A DNA stretch of 64,000 nucleotides from Plicaturopsis crispa FD-325 SS-3. Taxonomy: Eukaryota; Basidiomycota; Agaricomycetes; Amylocorticiales; Amylocorticiaceae. Location: positions 68,328 to 132,327 of the forward strand of contig KN832569.1 of assembly GCA_000827205.1 (NCBI GenBank), read 5' to 3'. The notes under the pieces are model-generated. The model saw nothing but the letters and a program-made list of their open reading frames with translations. It searched no databases and was not told the origin of the DNA. Below, one piece after another: positions 14,239-24,079 of this stretch. Each line of letters starts with the position of its first letter. Position 1 is the first letter of the stretch. Made by a program: the position numbers and the translations under genes.

Positions 14239-15341
14239 TCAATACGCAGTCCATTGTTTCTCAAGCATGAACGCAAGGCCATCCTTGATATCGACAACAA
14301 CCGAGCGATACCTTGTCTGCGTGCCCTCCGGAAATCCAATCGCCGACCCCGGCGGCGCGATCGTCCTGTCCGCCTCCAGCTCAAAATCAAACGGCTCCAC
14401 GAACTCCCGTATCCTATCGTTCCACCCGCCCGGCGTTATATCGTCGCTCGCCCAGTGCGCCTTCCTATACTCCCAGTGCTCGGGGTACCAGCCGCAGTTC
14501 TCCCAGTCGATGATGGCGGTGATCGTGCTGCCCTCGATCATGATGTTGCGCGGGGCGATGTCGCCGTGGGTCAGGACGAGGGGGTGGCGCCGGTTATGCG
14601 ACTCGTAGCACGCGGGACTGCGCTCCTTTAGCCATTCCATGGGCATGCCCTGCCGGACGTACCAGTTCATCTCGTCCTCGTCTGCAAAGGGGCCCACCGG
14701 GTGGAACTCGATGCGGCTGTCGTGGACCGGGCCTCCGATAACAGAGCAGATAGTGGTGGAAGAAGGCGGCGGAGGGAGCGCTCTGAGCTGAGAGACGAAG
14801 TAGCGTAGCTGGGCAATGATACTGTCCTGGGTGGCTCTGGGCATACGCGTCCACTCGTGTATGTCGAAAGAATGACCGGGTACTCTGGACATGACGATGA
14901 ATCTCGTTCCGAGCCAGTTAAATGGGCCCCAGACCCTCGGGACGGGAATGGTCGTATGCCGCCGCACGTAGCGGATAGAGGCCGCCTCTGCGTCGGCATC
15001 GCCATGACATTCTTTGAGATATAACCAACGTTGGCCAGTCACTACGTGTGCAGTGGTCGTCAGAAACAGGACACATCGGATGCAGGAAAGGGAGGCTTAC
15101 AACTCCATATGCGACGAGAAATGGCCCAAGAATACCGGCGGATCCAGTATAGCAAAATCTTGGGCCATAGGTGCCACCCTGGAGTTTTGGTAGGCTTGAT
15201 GCCGAGCCGCTTGAAGGACTCCTCAAGGGCCGTGCGGGGCTGGAAAAAGATGTTAATGGATAACATTGTAGCGTGATTGAAATAGAACTCAATGCTTGCT
15301 CGTGGTGGCGGGAGACGAGGGGGTGCTCGAGAAAATAACAT
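14239..15341 (-). CDS. APH-fold kinase, array copy 1
   Basis: Three exons, complement(14239..15041, 15101..15239, 15300..15341), give 327 residues. The fold is that of aminoglycoside phosphotransferase/choline kinase. An ATP-anchoring Lys lies in WLYLKECHG. Then come RHTTIPVPRVWGPFNW, RFIVMSRVPGHSF, the catalytic loop LVLTHGDIAPRNIM (HxDxxxxN) and the metal-binding IIDWENCGWYPEHWEY. The real substrate is unknown; fungal members are rarely characterised. Exon 1 encodes MLFSRAPPRLPPPR, matching the Arg/Pro-rich starts of copies 2 and 3. Its donor is GC (CGA|GCAAGC at 15299), where the paralogues have GTAAGC; this 60-nt intron is in frame, so readthrough or a start at an internal Met is possible. 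Copy 1 is the most divergent of the three. Confidence 0.8.
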
Positions 15342-16211
15342 GATCAGTTTCTTGATGTTGCAGTGCGAAGATCGAAGAATCGACTCGGACGAAGACGCTT
15401 TGTTCAAGGGTCTAGCGCCAGTCTCATGAAACGGCTATATGCCCCACAAGTTGTGAGACGCACGGGATTCAGAGCTACGATACAAGCAGTTATGAGAGGA
15501 CTAAGCAATGAAGTGAGTGAACAGCAGTGGAAGTTGCCACTTGACTTCAACTTGACAGAACTTGACTTCCGACTGTCCGAATAAGGCAAGCATGCAAGTT
15601 CTGCTGGCTCTGACAAAACACGCTCGGTCCATGCTGCAGCCGCTGCATCAATGGGCTGTCCCTGTCCTTTGTCTAGTACTATCCACTCTCCTACTTTACT
15701 CGGCAAAGTTATCTATCGTCTGGGGCCAAGCAAGATCGAAGAAGGAATTCTACTCCCGCAGAGATCATTGGCCATCGTGTGGGCCCCGAGATAGTCACGT
15801 AGAGTGACTGGTACTAGGTTGACTCGGACATCGTTGCCATTGACTTCTCGATAAGCTTGAATCCAGTTATCAAATGACTACTGCTCATGTTATGTGTGTA
15901 CGATCTGTGCATTGTGCCAGTCAGTCCTCGTGTCCAGTCAACGTAGCGACGAGATCTTCAAGTTTTATCGACCAGGTCGTGCTGCACAGCAGTTACTAAC
16001 GGCCCTAAAACGGCGTTTACCGGGACCCGATAAGTATCTGCATTGTTCTCTTTCTATCTTACAATCGATGAGCCAGGGCAGTGCGCCCTCTCCCCCGGAT
16101 ATATATATATATATCTCCCTACCTGCTCCGTTGCAGCCATACCTTTGCCACCCACCAATACCCTGCTCAATAACGCCACCAATCTACTATTTACACTTGC
16201 GCCACATCACC
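15342..16211. promoter_or_regulatory. Divergent intergenic region, module 1
   Basis: The 870 bp lie between the 5' end of kinase copy 1 (minus) and small-protein copy 1 (plus), so they must hold both promoters. A short alternating AT tract at 16099-16115 lies about 100 bp upstream of the plus-strand start and may act as its TATA region. Around 15540-15570 a short motif (acttgactt) recurs. The 15-bp motif shared by modules 2 and 3 was not found here. Confidence 0.5.
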
Positions 16212-16788
16212 ATGGGTAAGTATCTCCCGTACCCGTATCTCAAGCATGCTCGTCGCTGATTGGCATGCATTCCTCACAGCCGACTTCGAGTCCCCCGTTG
16301 GAATCGCTCTATACCACACCGATCCGCCGACATTCGACTACTTTCACTGGGCGCTTGTCGTGGGCTTCACGCCGTCACTTTTCACTGGATATGTGAGAAT
16401 GTATCAAATCCTGAGGCCGGAGCCAACCCCAGGCCAGCAGCAGACAGGTCCCCTATGGATAGCCAGCCATAAAACTGTCAACCTTATGGGAACCAACCGC
16501 TTCGTTGGCATTGTCTACATTGGAAGGCTCCCATTCGGTCTCAGCGATTTGCACACGTGGATCAGCGAAGTCCCTGCGGAGAAATTTGACTACCCTCCGC
16601 CTCCCTACTTCTGGACCTGTGCTTGGTATATCATCAGCATTATCGATGGCCTTCGCGAGCTCTTAACCGATGAAGGCGACCTACCGACCGACCTGGTGGC
16701 TCTCTACAATCGAGTGCGCGAGAGAGGCACGGTCTTGGCGGCTATGGTCCGGCATAATGCGCAGCCGAACGTAGTCCGCATCTCCTAG
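16212..16788 (+). CDS. Small 'HWALV/CAWYI' protein, array copy 1
   Basis: Two exons, join(16212..16215, 16280..16788), give 170 residues. Exon 1 is only ATGG before GTAAGT, and the second exon gives MADFESPVGIALYHT. Recognisable elements shared with the other two copies are VGIALYHT, DYFHWALVV, the YVRMYQI strand, RFVGIVYIGRLPFG, WTCAWYIISIIDGL and RVRERGTVL. There is no signal peptide and no clear membrane helix. A His in a beta strand (HWALVV) and a Cys at the start of a helix (TCAWYII) recall circularly permuted papain-like (LRAT/NlpC-P60) proteins; this is fold-level inference only. It may belong to an uncharacterised fungal DUF. It pairs divergently with the kinase. Confidence 0.7.
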
Positions 16789-17164
16789 GATAACTCCCAG
16801 TCGTTCTGCCTCATGCTGCTGCTCTTCCACCCCGGCTCTGGTCCCAACGTCGACCTGAGTCGCGAGAGCTCGGCACGCCACCTCCTCTTCTTACTGTCCA
16901 CCATCTCACTTTTGTGTCCGCTTTCATTGGTATATACATACCTTCACTATACTTGGATCCACCGACACGATGCACTTACGATTTTTGTTTCACTATTTGT
17001 ACGTCTTGCCAATATCTCTGTCTGACTGCGAGCAATTCATATGGGATGTATATGTCACCGGGGTGATCATGGTGCTGCTAAGAATGGATGGCACGAAATT
17101 ACCCCTCCGATGTTTACTTCGAGCGTCGAGACGCACAAACAAGTCGAATATATACTACGCATGA
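16789..17164. other. Intergenic, between modules 1 and 2
   Basis: 376 bp between convergent 3' ends. I see no gene. Unlike the equivalent spacer downstream of copy 2, no PhzF-like fragment is visible here. Confidence 0.5.
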
Positions 17165-18195
17165 TCACTCAGTCACAATTGAGCGGTACCGTAACTTCGA
17201 ACCGCGAGCAAAGCCGACGCATGACCCTCCAGGATCAACAGACTGGTCCGCTGCCAGCTCCAGGTCGAATGGCGGCACAAATTCCCGGATCCTGTCCCGC
17301 CATCCCTTATACGCCGGGTTGGTGCAAGTGCGATCAGCCTTGATGTACTCCCAGTGGGCAGGGTACCACCCGCACATCTCCCAGTCGATTATTCCCGTGA
17401 CTGTGTCGCCGTCGACCATGATGTTACGTGGGGCGAGGTCCGCATGCGTGAGGACCAGAGGATGGCGCCGAGAATGCGCTTCGTAGCATATAGGGCTGTA
17501 CGTCCGCAGCTGCTCCATGGGCATGCCGATCCGCACGTACCAATTCATCTCGTCTTCGTCGGCGAACGGACCTACTGGATGGTACTCGATGCGGCTGTCA
17601 TAGATAGGGCCTCCGAGGACGGAGCATATGGCTGGAGATGGTGGGGGATTGATGGCTCTCAGCTGAGAGACGAATTCGTGGAGCTGAGCGATGAGGCTGT
17701 CCTGCGTGGATCTCGACATACGTTGCCAATCCAACATATGGAGAGCATGACCCCGCACTCTAGTCATGACAATTAGTCTGGTTCCGAACCAGGAGAAAGG
17801 ACCCCAGACTCTTGGGACTGAAATCGTCGTATGCCGCCGAACGTAACGAATGGCCGCAGCTTCTGCCTCCGGATTGTGGCGAGATATTTTAATGAAGAGC
17901 CAGAGACCACCCGTCACTAGTAATGTAAAGTAAGAGTTATAATCGGTCTGCAAGCAAAAAAAAGCTTACCACACCAGATACTGCGAATAACTACCCAGGA
18001 TATGCGACGGATGCGGCGCACCGCGGCGTTAATATGTTGCCTCCACCATGGGGTAGGTCTAATACCGTACCGCACGAAGCGCTCCTCGTCAGACAGAATC
18101 TGATAAACTGTATACATTAAATGCACCAACTCGTAGCCAAAACAAGTGCTTACCGGTGGCGGTGGACGTCGAACGCGCTTTCGAGGGGACGACAT
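17165..18195 (-). CDS. APH-fold kinase, array copy 2
   Basis: Three exons, complement(17165..17916, 17970..18099, 18154..18195), give 307 residues. Exon 1 encodes MSSPRKRVRRPPPP, a basic, proline-rich start; exon 2 has ILSDEERFVRYGIRP. The kinase core shows WLFIKISRHN, RHTTISVPRVWGPFSW, RLIVMTRVRGHALH, LVLTHADLAPRNIM (catalytic HxDxxxxN) and IIDWEMCGWYPAHWEY. The protein stops at RYRSIVTE, about 16 residues before the end of copy 3 (RYRSVVVD followed by a charged tail), so the C-terminus is shortened while all catalytic residues remain. Intron positions and phases match copies 1 and 3, and exon 2 is 130 nt in copies 2 and 3. Substrate unknown. Confidence 0.82.
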
Positions 18196-19031
18196 GATGA
18201 GTCCTAGTGTTCTCGAGCAGGGCAAGAGGAGTGCGATCGAAGTTGAAATGTAGTAATTGCAAGAGTAGCTACGCTCGTTTGCGCCTGAGAGACCCTGGTG
18301 TTTCCACTAGTTCATAGCAACCTGAGCAACTGCAAGACGAAGCGAAGCGGATTATGGAGTTCAAGTTAGCAACAAGTCCTGCAAATCATGAAGCCTTAAG
18401 TGGACTCACTCTGTGGAGAAGCCTGCCTGTTGAAACCCTGCCGGTCTGTAAGTGGCAAATATAATGCCTGTACTGGTGTGGTCAACGTTGGGGTTAAAAA
18501 TGTGAGGGCACCAGTGGCATGTTCAAGACAAGAGTGCTTCCATCAAGAGGGGTACCCGGCTCCCAAAATGGCAAGACGTTCATTTCCGAGGACCGACGTG
18601 CCAGTCCCGACTCCCAAGCCAGTCCTCGTTCGAAACTCCACCAAGCATTCAATCTAGACGACGATGAAAATCATTAGACCATCGCAGCTGTGTGCGCAGT
18701 ACTCACAATCCGAGGGGGTGAGCCATTGATATCTACCATACTTCCATTTATCAATGCTGACGGCCGAAGTTAATTGGATCAAACAATACTGATTAATACA
18801 AGTAGTACCAAGAGATCGACACTTCTGGGGATCTTTCCCCTTTGTCTATCAGCGCTCTTGTTCAATGCTTTGTCCAGCGCTCGGCCATACAATGTGCTAG
18901 GACTACAAATATCAGGGCGCACCAAAATACCACTGAGATTACAGCCTGTGGCAACCTACTACTCCAAACTTTGCGCCACCTCTGCCACTGCACTCCGTGG
19001 TGCGACATCGAATCCGAGTCCGCATTGCATC
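18196..19031. promoter_or_regulatory. Divergent intergenic region, module 2
   Basis: 836 bp between kinase copy 2 and small-protein copy 2. At 18583-18597 it contains tttccgaggaccgac, repeated exactly in module 3 at 21663-21677. Flanking sequence is also partly alike (for example gcctgcctgtt near 18420 and cctgcatgcctgttt near 21567), so the two spacers are homologous. The motif lies 388 bp from the kinase start and 435 bp from the small-protein start. Confidence 0.55.
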
Positions 19032-19605
19032 ATGCGTGAGTACGCACACCCTATCTACTGAATACGTGGCTGGTACTGATTGCCACATCTTAACAGCAGC
19101 CGAAAGTAAAATCGGAATCGCTCTCTACGAGCTCCCCGCGACGCCTGACTACTTCCATTGGGCACTAGTGGTTGTCAATTCAGAGAACGGAGGTTTCAGC
19201 GGAGGCGTTTCCGTATACCAAATCACGAACACGCGTACGGCAACCGGTCAACGATGGGCACCTTACCACATGAGCGTTTCCCTGGAGAATTCCGTCCGCT
19301 TCATTGGCATTGTCCAAATCGGAAGGGTCCCGTGGGGCACCTCCGAATTCTCCGAATGGATCGATACTATGCCTGTCGAGGACGCCAATTTTCCTCCAGC
19401 GGGGTACGGCTGGAGCTGTGCTTGGTACATACTCAGTATCATCGACGCCCTTCATCTTTCCTTGGTCGACACGCAGGGCCTTCCCGACAGCCCACTGTTG
19501 CTCTATCATCAAGTACGTCAGTGCGGTATGGTTTTGAATATCATGCGCAGGAGCATCTCCCTGCCCATCGTTCGTCTCGATGGTAGCCGAGTCTTAGTGC
19601 GTTAG
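19032..19605 (+). CDS. Small 'HWALV/CAWYI' protein, array copy 2
   Basis: Two exons, join(19032..19035, 19097..19605), give 170 residues. Exon 1 is ATGC followed by GTGAGT. Two adjacent acceptors (cag at 19096 and cag at 19099) both keep frame and differ by one residue. The product has KIGIALYEL, DYFHWALVVV, VSVYQITN, RFIGIVQIGRVPWG, GWSCAWYILSIIDALHLSL and VRQCGMVL, and ends in PIVRLDGSR. By eye it is about 70% identical to copy 3 and clearly less like copy 1, so copies 2 and 3 separated more recently. The candidate catalytic His and Cys are conserved. Function unknown; the constant pairing with an APH-type kinase is the only contextual clue. Confidence 0.75.
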
Positions 19606-19874
19606 CCCGGATCTTCGGGAAAGCCACGATGTGCCGACTCCACAACTCCAGTCTCACCCACCCTCTTCCAGCGTACTCACAGCTTCGAGTTCTACATGGC
19701 GATTCACAGGCAATCCTGGTCCGTTCTCATCACAAGTGTCATTCTGTCCATGAGCGACGTAGAGTAACTGTCCTGAACACTGTAGTAGACCATCCTGTTT
19801 CTCCTGCTTTTCCGAGCGTTGCGTCATATATATCAACTCAAAAACGCCCTGTGAATCGACAGTTTATTTGAGGG

Positions 19875-20050
19875 TGCTCGTCAAGGGACAGCGCATCGTT
19901 GGGCGACGGCGCATTTTCGATGGCGGCGATGTCAACACGACCGTGTTCTAATTCTCCGAGTGGAATGCGATTTTGACATGCCAAACGCACATGACTGCAC
20001 GGTGTTTGCCTTTTCTGCGGGAATAAATCCAGTGTCTCTCATACTATCCA
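19875..20050 (-). pseudogene. PhzF-family gene fragment (decayed)
   Basis: This stretch is a degenerate copy of part of exon 3 of the intact PhzF gene at 22891-24079 (roughly 23495-23690). Matching segments, on the plus strand, include ggtgcattttcgatggggg (intact) against cggcgcattttcgatggcgg (relic), and shared gaccgtgtt, gattttgac, gactgcacgg, tgcgggaat and tccagtgtc in the same order and spacing. Only this internal part is recognisable; several small insertions or deletions and in-frame stops make it non-coding. Its place after small-protein copy 2 mirrors the intact gene after copy 3, so the duplicated unit once held three genes. From 19606 to 19874 and 20051 to 20302 I see nothing else. 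Confidence 0.75.
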
Positions 20051-20302
20051 TTTGTATGTACTATGAGATGACTGACCTGTATTCGAGCATCGAAGCTCAC
20101 GGCGGCCGAGTCAGAAGCAAAAGTTGGCCCAATATAGCAAGTATCGTGGTACGTTGAAGCTCGTTCTGGAGGCAAGAACAGTCACGCTCTCATCTTGTAG
20201 CTCCAGACTTACATGGCTGCATTGCCATTGCGCCTTGAATTGTTCCCCGTAGTATCAATTGATGCCGTAACACGTACTTGGGGACACGGGCAGTAAACCG
20301 CA

Positions 20303-21393
20303 TCACCGTACCTCCCATTCTTTCTCTAGAAGTGCGCCGAGGCCATCCTTTACATCAACGACGACTGAGCGGTACCGCAACTGCGTGCCTTCGGGGAATC
20401 CAACGCACGGCCCTTCAGGAGCAATGGTCTGGTCTGCCTTCAGCTCGAAGTCGAATGGCGGAACGAACTCGCGGATCCTGTCGTTCCACCCCCCGGGTGT
20501 GGGATCGTAGCAGCCCCGGTGTGCTTTGAGGTACTCCCAGTGAGCAGGGTACCAGCCACACATCTCCCAGTCGATTATCCCTGTGACCGTGCTACCCTCG
20601 ATCATGATGTTGCGCGGGGCGAGGTCGGCGTGCGTGAGGACTAGGGGGTGGCGTCGAGAATGTGACTCGTAGCAGATGGGACTACGCTCCTGCAATCGTT
20701 CCATGGACATGCCCTGCCGCACATACCAGTTCATCTCGTCCTCATCGGCAAAAGGGCCGACTGGGCGAAGCTCTATGCGACTGTCGAAGACAGGACCTCC
20801 ATGCACAGAGCAAATGGACGGTGACGAAGGAGGAGGCAGAGCTCTCAGCTGAGATATGGAGTCGCGCAGCTGGTATATGATGCTGTCCTGTGCGTCTCTT
20901 GGCATACGGTTCCACTCGTATGCGTCGAATGAGTGACCAGGTACTCTAGTCATGACGATAAATGTCGTCCCGAACCAGGAGAAGGGGCCCCAGACCCTTG
21001 GAACTGGTATGGTCGTGTGCTTTCGAATGTAACGAATTGCCTGCACTTCGCCTTGGGGATTTCCGTGGGACGCTTTCAGAAAGAGCCAATGGCTACCGGT
21101 CACTAGCGATGTGACGTGAGAATCACGATGGGGCGGAAAAGTAAAGCGCGACTTACTACGCCAGACGTTACGGCTAACTGTCCAGGAAGCGCGACGAATG
21201 AAGTACCAAACAAGTTTGATACACGATTGCCACCACGTAGCCGGTCTTATCCCGTACAGGGCGAAGCGCTCCTCGTCAGACAGCACCTGTTTCAAGCGGC
21301 GGACACATAACGATCAGCTGACTCCATGTCATAGCACAACATATTGCTTACCCGTGGCGGTGGGCGTCGCACACGCTTTCGAGAGGGAGACAT
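20303..21393 (-). CDS. APH-fold kinase, array copy 3
   Basis: Three exons, complement(20303..21102, 21157..21286, 21352..21393), give 323 residues, the fullest copy. The start is MSPSRKRVRRPPPR, then VLSDEERFALYGIRP and a linker to the kinase core. The core shows WLFLKASHGN, RHTTIPVPRVWGPFSW preceded by a Lys, TFIVMTRVPGHSFD, the catalytic LVLTHADLAPRNIM and IIDWEMCGWYPAHWEY, ending DVKDGLGALLEKEWEVR. Introns are GTAAGC (exon 1) and GTAAGT (exon 2) with AG acceptors, in the same places as in copies 1 and 2. The RKRVRRPPPR N-terminus could be a nuclear or protein-binding tag; that is inference. No signal peptide, so the product is likely intracellular. Confidence 0.84.
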
Positions 21394-22081
21394 GATTACT
21401 GATTTCTCCAGCGGGTTTCTGGTCGTGCAAATAGAACCGGCTGCAAGTCGTTGTTCTCAACGTCAGTAAAGCTCCAACAACTCTCCTTGATTTAGAGGTA
21501 GCAGGCTAAATTGAAACCTTGACAATGCACTCACTTTGTAGTGACCTCTTCAGGATGTTTGCCCCGCCTGCATGCCTGTTTCCAGGCTGAGACCGATGTA
21601 GAACATATTTAAATAGTAACAAGACGAGTCGAACAGGTTGAACGTCAAGAGAAGCCCTTTATTTTCCGAGGACCGACACGTGAGCCGGACGCCTTGGTAC
21701 TTCCGCTTCCGCCACTACCGCCGCACCGTTTGTGGCCTCCGTTAACGTTGGACTTGCGAGCTCAAAGCTGAAAATTTTCCAGAGCTCAGACAAGACGTGA
21801 AGTTTTTTTCCGTTTCTCTCTCTCCAGTATTACATGCTGACTACTAGAGGATCTGGTGGCACTCTTTAGACTTTTTCTTCGCCATTATCCGTTGCTGAAC
21901 TCAGGCCGAGCCTGTTGCGCGCAACATCAACACGGCATCGAATTTTGTCGCCCTATATGCACAATAATCCAATCCGATCATAGAAAAGTACTAGACAACT
22001 ACCTTGCCACGAGCAAAGCCGCTCGAGAACGCCACTTCTCTGTTATCGTCTGAAACCGTTTGCGATCCGCACCATCGCAGT
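21394..22081. promoter_or_regulatory. Divergent intergenic region, module 3
   Basis: 688 bp between kinase copy 3 and small-protein copy 3. It carries tttccgaggaccgac at 21663-21677, identical to module 2, about 270 bp from the kinase start and 405 bp from the small-protein start. Conserved position within an otherwise diverged spacer makes it a candidate shared regulatory element, although simple common ancestry is also possible. Confidence 0.5.
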
Positions 22082-22652
22082 ATGAGTGAGTCTGCATGTA
22101 TTATCACAATGCATATAATGAAGAGCTCTAACTAGAGCACCCACAGCTCAATGCAAACTTGGGATCGCTTTGTACCAGCTCTCCGGGACGCCGGACTATT
22201 TTCACTGGGCACTAGTCGTCGATGCAGCAAATGGAAATTTCACCGGAAGTGTGCGCATATACCAAATCACAAACACGCAGGCTTCCATCGGTGGCCACAA
22301 TTGGGAGCCGCTCAACATGACCGTCTCTCTAAATCGTACCCTCCGTTTTATTGGAATCATCGAAGTCGGAAAGGTCCCGTGGGGTATCTCCGACCTCGCT
22401 AGATGGATTGATACTATGCCTGTCGTGGATCCCGATTTTCCTCCGCCTGGATATGCTTGGAGCTGTGCGTGGTACATACTCAGCATCATCGACGCCCTTC
22501 ATCTGTCCTTGATTGACGCGGAGGGCCTTCCCGACATCCCTCTGGTTTTCTATCAGCAAGTGCGTCAATGCGGCATGGTCTTAAAGATCATGCGCGAGAA
22601 TATCCCCTTACCCATCGTGCGCCTCGATGGTAGTCGGATTCGGGCGCATTAG
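22082..22652 (+). CDS. Small 'HWALV/CAWYI' protein, array copy 3
   Basis: Two exons, join(22082..22085, 22147..22652), give 169 residues. Exon 1 is ATGA before GTGAGT and the second exon starts after cccacag, giving MTQCKLGIALYQL. Conserved elements are DYFHWALVVD, VRIYQITN, RFIGIIEVGKVPWG, AWSCAWYILSIIDALHLSL and VRQCGMVLKIMR, ending in PIVRLDGSR. Two conserved prolines precede the Cys helix (FPPPGYAW). The most constant residues across copies are the His of FHWALV, the Cys-Ala-Trp-Tyr helix start and the RFIGI strand, as expected if these form an active site. The gene is convergent with the PhzF gene downstream. Confidence 0.75.
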
Positions 22653-22890
22653 CTCTCATTTCAGACGAAGAGCACGACATCGATGATCAACGATTCTGCA
22701 TGCTCCCTATACTGTACACTTCCCCGCCGGAGACTCTAGATTGTCAACTGTGCGTATTATGGGAATACAGAGTCAAGAGTGCACGCTCTGTTCTTCAATT
22801 TATTCCAATACACCACCGATTTTTCCCGGCTATACATTCTAGTAGACGGCGGTCATTGACTCTGCATACGGTCGTACGCGTCGTCGTGCG

Positions 22891-24079
22891 CTACTCTGCC
22901 AGAGGGACGCGAATCCACCCCTCACCAATCTTCACCACTTCCCCTCCAACCCAACATTCTTGCGCCTGGCCATCGCTAGCCACAACACGTCCAGTGATTG
23001 CGCTTGGTCGACCGATCTCCGCACCCTGGCGGATAGTGTACCCCGATGCACCGGAACGGGGAAGGATGCCAATGTGCAGAAGGACAAGCCCGAGACTAAA
23101 AGGGAGGGAAGATACCGCCGATGTAAAAAGAGACCTTGACACGATAGGAACTGGTGACTGCTTACGCTAGAGACGCGGACCCTGTGGCAGGATCTGGTGG
23201 ATGGACGTTGTAGCTATTCATTTACATGGGATAGATTCGCATTACAGACTGCTCACCCTCGAAATCTGTCGGAAACACTCGTTGGTGTATCTTGGCCGGC
23301 TGCTCCGAGCTTGTGTCGACGGAGAACAGGACGATAGCTACGGCCTTTCCATCCGCGCCATTTACACTGTCTAAGAACCGTCGAATTTCTGCCGGAGCCG
23401 GCTTGGCATCGACGACGCTCGAGTCCTCTGCAGCGCGCACATATATGAATTCCAGTCCACACGATGCCCTGTGGAGCGACAGTGTCTTCAAGGACTGCTT
23501 GTCGAGGGACAGCGCGGCATTCAACGAGGGTGCATTTTCGATGGGGGCGACGAAGGATGGCGGAGACGACAATTCGACCGTGTTCGGATTCTCCGCGGGG
23601 AATGAGATTTTGACGTGACCGTATGGGCACGACTGCACGGCGTCTGCCTTACCTGCGGGAATGACTCCAGTGTCCCGCATGCTATAGATTTAGATGAGTT
23701 CACTAGCCTGTTGTTATTATGTTGCATACAGCGACATCATACCTCCAGGCCGATCCCAGGGACGGATGTCCAGCGAATGGAAATTCTTCCGCGATGGTGA
23801 ATATGCGCACCGAATAGTCGAACGGGTCCCCCTCGCCCGGTGGAAGGGGGAAAGCCGTCTCGGAGAGATTGAACTCTGATCTCGACGGACTGCTATTAGC
23901 TTATGCAATGACGAGACAGTCTCGGTCATGATAAGATTCGTACCTTTGGCGATGGCCTGAAGCTGCGCTTTGCCCAGGCCCTGAGTACCATGCACGACGG
24001 CCAGCTGGTTCCCCGTGAACGGTTTCCCGGGGAGACAAAACACGTCAAGGAGTGTATAGCTCAATCGTTGCTCTGACAT
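22891..24079 (-). CDS. PhzF-family isomerase/epimerase
   Basis: Five exons, complement(22891..23095, 23166..23193, 23257..23681, 23743..23875, 23944..24079), give 308 residues. The family (bacterial PhzF, yeast Yhi9) has a diaminopimelate-epimerase-like fold; most eukaryotic members have no known substrate. Landmarks are YTLLDVFCLPGKPFTGNQLAVV at the start, AIAKEFNLSETAF with the catalytic Glu, EFPFAGHPSLGSAW and FEDPATGSASLALG. The EDPATGSA motif appears only if the 63-nt intron ends at CCACCAG (23194); an earlier AG breaks frame. Exon 4 is 28 nt. The last exon ends VGEGWIRVPLAE-like. A decayed partial copy lies at 19875-20050, linking this gene to the kinase/small-protein array. Confidence 0.85.

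Noticed and set aside
16099-16115. Alternating AT tract as a repeat locus of interest
   Set aside because: Only about eight units long and in a promoter position; an ordinary short microsatellite or TATA-like tract.
23194-23257. Apparent frame break in the PhzF gene
   Set aside because: An early acceptor (GAATAG) seemed to break the frame, but the acceptor CCACCAG at 23194 restores the canonical EDPATGSA motif, so the gene is intact.
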